From Ruminococcus sp. (GTDB lineage Bacteria; Bacillota; Clostridia; Oscillospirales; Ruminococcaceae), in assembly GCA_017634275.1 (NCBI GenBank), contig JAGBNQ010000010.1, forward strand, positions 1-64,000: DNA of 64,000 bases. Direction: 5' to 3'. The notes under the pieces were generated by a model. The model did no database searches, was not told the DNA's origin, and was given only the letters and a program-made list of their open reading frames with translations. A program made the position numbers and the translations under genes. Of the stretch, positions 59,420 through 64,000 are shown piece after piece. Position 1 is the stretch's first letter. Each line of letters starts with the position of its first letter.

Positions 59420-61699
59420 ATGGAAAAGATAAAGTCTTTTTTTAAGGATTTTCCCAAAAACGCAAAGTATTTTTGCTCGGGAAATATATTGTTCGTGCTG
59501 TTTGTGGCATCAGCGCTTATCAATTCCTTTGTGCTGAGGGCTTTTACGGTAAAGTTTACATATAATATCGTAAAGCCTATCCTTGCCGATGTCGCGGCGG
59601 TGCTTATAATCGGAATGTTCGGCTTTCTTATAAAGCCAAAGCGCAGGTTTGTCTATTATATGATATTTAACTGCATTTTCGTTTTCCTTTGTATAACAAA
59701 TTCTATTTACTATACAAACTATAAGTCGTTCGCATCTGTTTCGCTTATCTCAACAGCCTCGCAGCTCGGCGGCGTTATGGACGCGGTCACTAAGAATATC
59801 ATGGAGCCGAAGGATCTTGTTTTCTTCTGGTCTGTAATCGCTATGATAGTTGTTTATGTAGTAATAAAGAAGAAAAAGCCCGACTATTTTGATAAGGTGG
59901 CTGAGCGTAAAAAGGGCAAGAAATATTTCCTCGGAACACTTACAGCAGGCTTTATTTTCGCAGCCGCTGCCGCTTTGATGTTTACGGGAACTGACTACAG
60001 CCGCTTAAGAAAGCAGTGGAACAGAGAATATACCCTTGCGACCTTCGGCCTTTATACCTACCAGATATCAGATACCATACAGAGTATCTATTCAAAGATA
60101 AACCTTATGTTCGGCTATGATGAGAGCAAGGAGCAGTTCACAAGCTTTTATACCGATAAGGATACTAAGGACGCTGTCAGCAAGGCGAATGATTACAGCA
60201 ATATCTTTAAGGGCAAGAATATGCTCGTTATCCACTGCGAGAGTATGCAGAACTTTATGCTCGGCTCATATATGAACGGTGTCGAGGTAACGCCTACCCT
60301 TAATAAGCTTGCATCTGAGGGAATGTATTTTTCAAACTTCTACGCTCAGGAAAGCGTCGGCACAAGCTCTGACAGTGAGTTTACCTTCTCTACCTCACTT
60401 ATGCCTGCATCTACGGGTACAGTCGCAATAAACTACTGGGACAGAGATTATACCTCTATCCAAAAGCTTGTAAAGGAAAAGGGCTATTTTGTTTTCAGTA
60501 TGCACGGCAATAACGGCTCCTACTGGAACAGAATGAACCTGCATAATTCGCTCGGGTATGATAAGTTCTTTAATTATTCTACCGACTTTACTATTGACGA
60601 AACTATAGGCTTAGGTCTTTCCGATAAGAGCTTTTTCAAGCAGGCCGTTCCCAAAATAAAGGAAATTGACCAGAATAATAAAAACTGGTACGGCGCTATG
60701 ATAATGCTCACAAACCATACCCCCTTTACCGATATCGAGCGTGTAAGTGATTTTGAGGTTGATTTCAAGTATAAGAAATTCAATGCGGATACGGGGCTTT
60801 ATGAGGAGGTTTCCGCACCCTTCCTTGAGGGAACAAAGCTCGGCAGCTATTTCAAGAGCGTGCATTATGCCGATGAGGCTCTGGCACAGTTTTTGCAGGA
60901 TATGGATAATCAGGGGCTTTTGGACGATACGGTGGTTATCCTCTACGGCGACCATGACGCAAAGGTCAAGGAGGAGGAGTATGATTACTACTATAACTAT
61001 GACCCCTTCACCGAAACAGTCCGCGAGGAGGGCGACCCGGGATATATCCCCGTTGATGATTTCTACTATAACATCAACAGAAAGGTGCCCTTTATCATCT
61101 GGCAGAAGGAGCCTTCCTTTGAGCCTAAAAAGATAACAAAGGTCATGGGAATGTATGACGTTTTGCCGACACTCGGCAATCTGTTCGGCTTTAAAAACCC
61201 ATATGCCCTCGGCCACGATGTCCTCTCTATAGGCGAGGATAAGGAAAACGTAGTTATCTTCCCGAACGGAAATTTTGTAACGGACACTATCTACTACGAT
61301 TCTCAGAAGGATATCTATTTTGACCTTAAGGATTATGAGAATGTCTGCATGAACGTTCCCTGCAATCAGGTCTATAAGGATATGCCTATCCCCGTTTTCG
61401 ATGAAACAAGGGACGGTATCTTCAAGACTATTGATGATGATAAATACTCCTACACAGCCTGCGAGGCAAGAAAGGATGACGGCGTTGTCGATGAGGAATA
61501 TATTCAGGCATACGCCGATTATGCCGAGGAGAGAATAAGTATCTCAAACTCAATAATCTACTATGATATGATAAACAAGACTGAGGACGGTTTCTTCAAC
61601 CACGAGGTAAGCGATGAGCCGTATGAGCAGGGTGATGAAAGCTATTCCGTTTTCGCACCGCCCTCATATCATAAAAACAAGCATATAAATGCTGCATAA
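59420..61699 (+). CDS. LtaS-type phosphoglycerol transferase / sulfatase-fold membrane enzyme
   Basis: The 759-residue protein has about five N-terminal helices (to about residue 200) and an extracellular sulfatase-fold domain. In it VIHCESMQNFML, ESVGTSSDSEF (with the catalytic Thr/Ser region), FSMHGNNGSYWN and VVILYGDHDAKV supply the metal site. Such enzymes polymerise glycerol phosphate from phosphatidylglycerol into lipoteichoic acid or related polymers. A C-terminal tail of about 130 residues, rich in Asp/Tyr, is longer than in LtaS. GGAG precedes the ATG. Confidence 0.9.
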   Translation: MEKIKSFFKDFPKNAKYFCSGNILFVLFVASALINSFVLRAFTVKFTYNIVKPILADVAAVLIIGMFGFLIKPKRRFVYYMIFNCIFVFLCITNSIYYTNYKSFASVSLISTASQLGGVMDAVTKNIMEPKDLVFFWSVIAMIVVYVVIKKKKPDYFDKVAERKKGKKYFLGTLTAGFIFAAAAALMFTGTDYSRLRKQWNREYTLATFGLYTYQISDTIQSIYSKINLMFGYDESKEQFTSFYTDKDTKDAVSKANDYSNIFKGKNMLVIHCESMQNFMLGSYMNGVEVTPTLNKLASEGMYFSNFYAQESVGTSSDSEFTFSTSLMPASTGTVAINYWDRDYTSIQKLVKEKGYFVFSMHGNNGSYWNRMNLHNSLGYDKFFNYSTDFTIDETIGLGLSDKSFFKQAVPKIKEIDQNNKNWYGAMIMLTNHTPFTDIERVSDFEVDFKYKKFNADTGLYEEVSAPFLEGTKLGSYFKSVHYADEALAQFLQDMDNQGLLDDTVVILYGDHDAKVKEEEYDYYYNYDPFTETVREEGDPGYIPVDDFYYNINRKVPFIIWQKEPSFEPKKITKVMGMYDVLPTLGNLFGFKNPYALGHDVLSIGEDKENVVIFPNGNFVTDTIYYDSQKDIYFDLKDYENVCMNVPCNQVYKDMPIPVFDETRDGIFKTIDDDKYSYTACEARKDDGVVDEEYIQAYADYAEERISISNSIIYYDMINKTEDGFFNHEVSDEPYEQGDESYSVFAPPSYHKNKHINAA

Positions 61700-61712
61700 A
61701 TAATAGTTTATC

Positions 61713-61750
61713 AGACGGATATGACACTGCGCTGTCATATCCGTCTTTTT
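61713..61750 (+). terminator. Intrinsic terminator of the LtaS-like gene
   Basis: Stem AGACGGATATGACA against TGTCATATCCGTCT with a 6-nt loop, followed by TTTTTAT. Confidence 0.92.
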
Positions 61751-61815
61751 ATCTGCATATATATAACCAGAAACGCTGAATATGTGTTTTATATGATAAA
61801 GGGAGGATAAATGAT

Positions 61816-63369
61816 ATGCAGGTAAGTGAACTTTCTCAAAACACCATAAGCGCCCAAAACCTTGTAAGTATTTTTGACGAGGGGGTAGAGCAGTCAGTCG
61901 AAAAGGATTTTGTTCTGCCCGATTACTGCCCCGATATTTTCAGGGTGCTGAAATGTCGGTGCAGCCCGAGGGTGCTTTCATACAGCTTGAACGGCAAGAA
62001 ACTCAGCTTTGAGCTTTGCGTTACGCTTAAGCTTATCTATGAGAGCGAGGGCAGCAATAAGCTCGGCTTTACCGAGCAAAAGCTGCAATATTCAAAATCG
62101 GTCGAGCTGCCGACTGATGCTGTCGGCGCATCAGTCCGTCTTGACCCCGTGTGTGACTATGTAAACCCACGCGTTGTCAATAAAAGGCGGATAGATGTAA
62201 GGGGCGCTGTTACTACAAAGGTGCTTGTGTGTGCGGCGGAGCAGACAAATGTGGTAAGCTCCTGCACGGGCGCAGGTATAGAGCTTAAAACGCGCAGCAT
62301 CTCCTGCCCGTCAAAGAGGATAGCGCTTGATAAGTGCCTGACAATAGTCGAGGAATTTGAAATGCTGAGCGATAAGCCTGCCCCGAGTGCTGTTTTGCGA
62401 AGTGACTGCGTTATCTTAAAAAGCGAGCATAAAACTATCGCAGGCAAGATAGTTGTCAAGGGCGATGCCGAGGTGACGATGCTCTACTGCACCGCCGACG
62501 GCGAGAATGAAAGCTTTGACACTATGCGCTTTACTGTTCCTTTCAGCCGTGTGATAGATGCTGACGGGGTAGATGAAAGCTTTGATGTGTGCGTGGATAT
62601 AAGCTGTAATTCCTGCGAGATAATGCCAAAGGGCGAGGGGGCAGGCACACTTGAATGCGAGATAGTTCTGCTTGCAAGGATAAGCGCTGTTTGTCAGGTA
62701 AACGCCCTTGCTGCGGAGGATGCCTATTCCACAAAATATGAGACCTCGGTAACAAAGGAAACTGTAAGGATAGAGGGCGCGCCGCAGCCTGTTGATATGT
62801 CACTTTCAAAAACAGCTCTCATCAAGGCGGCAGATGACGAGATAAGCCGCGTTTATGACTGCTGGGGCGAGCTTTACGGGATAAATTCTCGCTTTGATGA
62901 TGAAAAGGGCGAGTATTCTATCCTCGGCAATCTGCGCTTTTGTCTGCTTTGTAAGAATAAAAGCGGTAAACCTGTATACCTGGAGCAGGAGGAGCCGTTT
63001 GAAACGGTCATCGAGGGGGATAAATGCCTCTCAAACGAGAGCAGGCTTTATGTGGCGGCAACGGTAAAAAGCACCTCCTACCGCCTTGCGGATAATGACG
63101 CAGTCGAGCTTACCGCAGGCATCTCTGTTTCGGGGCATATCAGCGAGTGTGTTTCCTTTGAGCTTGTCACATCGGTAAGCGTTGATACCGACAAGCCAAA
63201 GCGCAGGCTTTCGGGCTGCGCTGTCAAGCTTTGCCGCGTTGATGATAAAACTGATATTTTCGATATAGCAAAAAAATATTCCACCTCGGCCGCCGCTATC
63301 GAGCAGGAAAACGATGTGGATATGTCCTCGGGCGCTAAGGGCAGAATGCTCCTTGTGCCGCTTATATAA
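61816..63369 (+). CDS. SipL-like SPOCS/LysM spore-coat assembly protein
   Basis: The 517-residue protein has repeated SPOCS (DUF3794) modules, starting with QSVEKDFVLPDYCPDIFRVL and again with CLTIVEEFEM and KTALIKAADDEISRVYDC. It ends with a LysM-like segment (TDIFDIAKKYSTSAAAIEQE). In C. difficile SipL binds SpoIVA through its LysM domain and anchors coat assembly on the forespore. The neighbouring spoIVA gene, 18 bp downstream, supports that role. GGGAGG precedes the ATG. No sigma-E promoter was fixed. Confidence 0.85.
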   Translation: MQVSELSQNTISAQNLVSIFDEGVEQSVEKDFVLPDYCPDIFRVLKCRCSPRVLSYSLNGKKLSFELCVTLKLIYESEGSNKLGFTEQKLQYSKSVELPTDAVGASVRLDPVCDYVNPRVVNKRRIDVRGAVTTKVLVCAAEQTNVVSSCTGAGIELKTRSISCPSKRIALDKCLTIVEEFEMLSDKPAPSAVLRSDCVILKSEHKTIAGKIVVKGDAEVTMLYCTADGENESFDTMRFTVPFSRVIDADGVDESFDVCVDISCNSCEIMPKGEGAGTLECEIVLLARISAVCQVNALAAEDAYSTKYETSVTKETVRIEGAPQPVDMSLSKTALIKAADDEISRVYDCWGELYGINSRFDDEKGEYSILGNLRFCLLCKNKSGKPVYLEQEEPFETVIEGDKCLSNESRLYVAATVKSTSYRLADNDAVELTAGISVSGHISECVSFELVTSVSVDTDKPKRRLSGCAVKLCRVDDKTDIFDIAKKYSTSAAAIEQENDVDMSSGAKGRMLLVPLI

Positions 63370-63387
63370 AGGAAGGGGTTGAAATTG

Positions 63388-64000
63388 ATGAGCAGTATAT
63401 ATACCGATATTGCCACAAGAACGGGCGGCAATATCTACATAGGGGTAGTAGGCCCCGTAAGAACAGGAAAATCGACATTTATCAAGGAGTTTATGGAGCA
63501 GGCTGTTATCCCGAATATAGACAGCGACTATATGAAGGAGCGCACTATTGACGAGCTGCCTCAGTCATCGGGCGGCAGAACTATCATGACTACCGAGCCT
63601 AAGTTTATCCCCGAGGAGGCTGTAAGTGTAACAGTAGGCGACAGCACCCGTATGAACGTCCGCCTTATCGACTGTGTCGGCTATATAATCCCCTCTGCGA
63701 TAGGCTATATCGAAAACGAGGCGCCGCGAATGGTAAAGACCCCGTGGTTTGAGGACGAGGTGCCGTTTAATATGGCGGCGGAGGTCGGAACGCAAAAGGT
63801 CATAACCGAGCATTCCACCGTAGGGCTCGTTGTTACTACAGACGGCTCCGTTACCGACCTGCCGCGCGAGGAGTATGAGGAATGCGAGGAGCGTATCATC
63901 GACGAGCTTAAGGCTATTGATAAGCCCTTTGCTATAATCCTAAACTGCTTAGAGCCTGAAAGTGACGAGGCTTTAGCTCTTGCTGACAGATTAACTCAAA
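63388..64000 (+). CDS. spoIVA: Stage IV sporulation protein A, N-terminal part (cut by window edge)
   Basis: The 204 visible residues begin MSSIYTDIATRTGGNIYIGV and contain Walker A GPVRTGKST, TIMTTEPKFIPEEAV, and LIDCVGYIIPSAIGYIE, the SpoIVA ATPase core. SpoIVA polymerises by ATP hydrolysis on the forespore surface as the base of the coat. ATG at 63388 has GGAAGGGG upstream. It follows the sipL-like gene and runs off the right edge. Confidence 0.95.
   Translation, partial: MSSIYTDIATRTGGNIYIGVVGPVRTGKSTFIKEFMEQAVIPNIDSDYMKERTIDELPQSSGGRTIMTTEPKFIPEEAVSVTVGDSTRMNVRLIDCVGYIIPSAIGYIENEAPRMVKTPWFEDEVPFNMAAEVGTQKVITEHSTVGLVVTTDGSVTDLPREEYEECEERIIDELKAIDKPFAIILNCLEPESDEALALADRLTQ

Overview
This window looks like the chromosome of a spore-forming, AT-leaning Firmicute of the Oscillospirales, most like Ruminococcus. 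The grounds are the sporulation genes (a spoVB-like flippase next to mazG, spoVAD-spoVAE, a spo0A-like regulator, a sipL-like gene next to spoIVA), a cytoplasmic GH3 glycosidase, strong AGGAGG-type ribosome binding sites, and many sigma-A promoters with a 17-nt spacer. Genus is an inference from gene content. No tRNA, rRNA, phage, insertion sequence or CRISPR array was seen.

Layout. 0-12 kb: mazG (partial), a SpoVB-type flippase, a MATE pump, a GH3 glycosidase, an ECF sigma/anti-sigma pair, spoVAD-spoVAE, a divergent acetyltransferase-queH-ybaK cluster, and a second MATE pump. 12-22 kb (plus strand): mgtE with an unusual leader, pheA, ispF, citrate synthase, a lipoprotein, tpiA, a gene interrupted by an in-frame TGA, gpmI, and an HTH regulator. 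22-39 kb (minus strand): an FAD dehydrogenase, cdaA-cdaR (c-di-AMP synthesis), a MITE-like palindrome, a cysteine desulfurase with a DUF3343 protein, hydrolase-pyrK-pyrD, a deaminase, an AraC-GGDEF fusion, and a tightly packed run manA-orf-glk-ilvD-orf-pyrC-pyrF. 39-47 kb: an orphan pilin, a second mgtE with a leader and terminator, ruvX-phosphoesterase, an aldo/keto reductase, then ylxM-ffh-orf-rpsP-khpA. 47-53 kb: two lipoproteins, a DUF1292 gene, a cluster of noncoding transcripts, and the Spo0A-like gene. 53-64 kb: T-box-controlled ileS, an amino-acid ABC transporter whose binding protein is circularly permuted, an LtaS-type enzyme, and sipL-like/spoIVA.

The most interesting region is 50.3-51.5 kb. 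A strong promoter drives a ~1.14 kb transcript with no ordinary gene. Its 5' part is rich in hairpins. Its 3' part carries eight ribosome-binding-site/ATG units, each opening an ORF of only 2-18 codons, and it ends at an intrinsic terminator. Two further structured RNA candidates flank it (49.5-49.8 kb minus and 51.5-51.7 kb plus). Both mgtE genes have a sigma-A promoter, a strong ribosome binding site opening a short leader ORF, and then a hairpin (12 kb) or a true terminator (41 kb). This suggests a shared Mg-transport leader class that does not look like the M-box.

Start codons were trimmed to fit family N-termini and ribosome binding sites where these disagreed with the longest ORF. Functional calls rest on recognised motifs read by eye; no database search was run.
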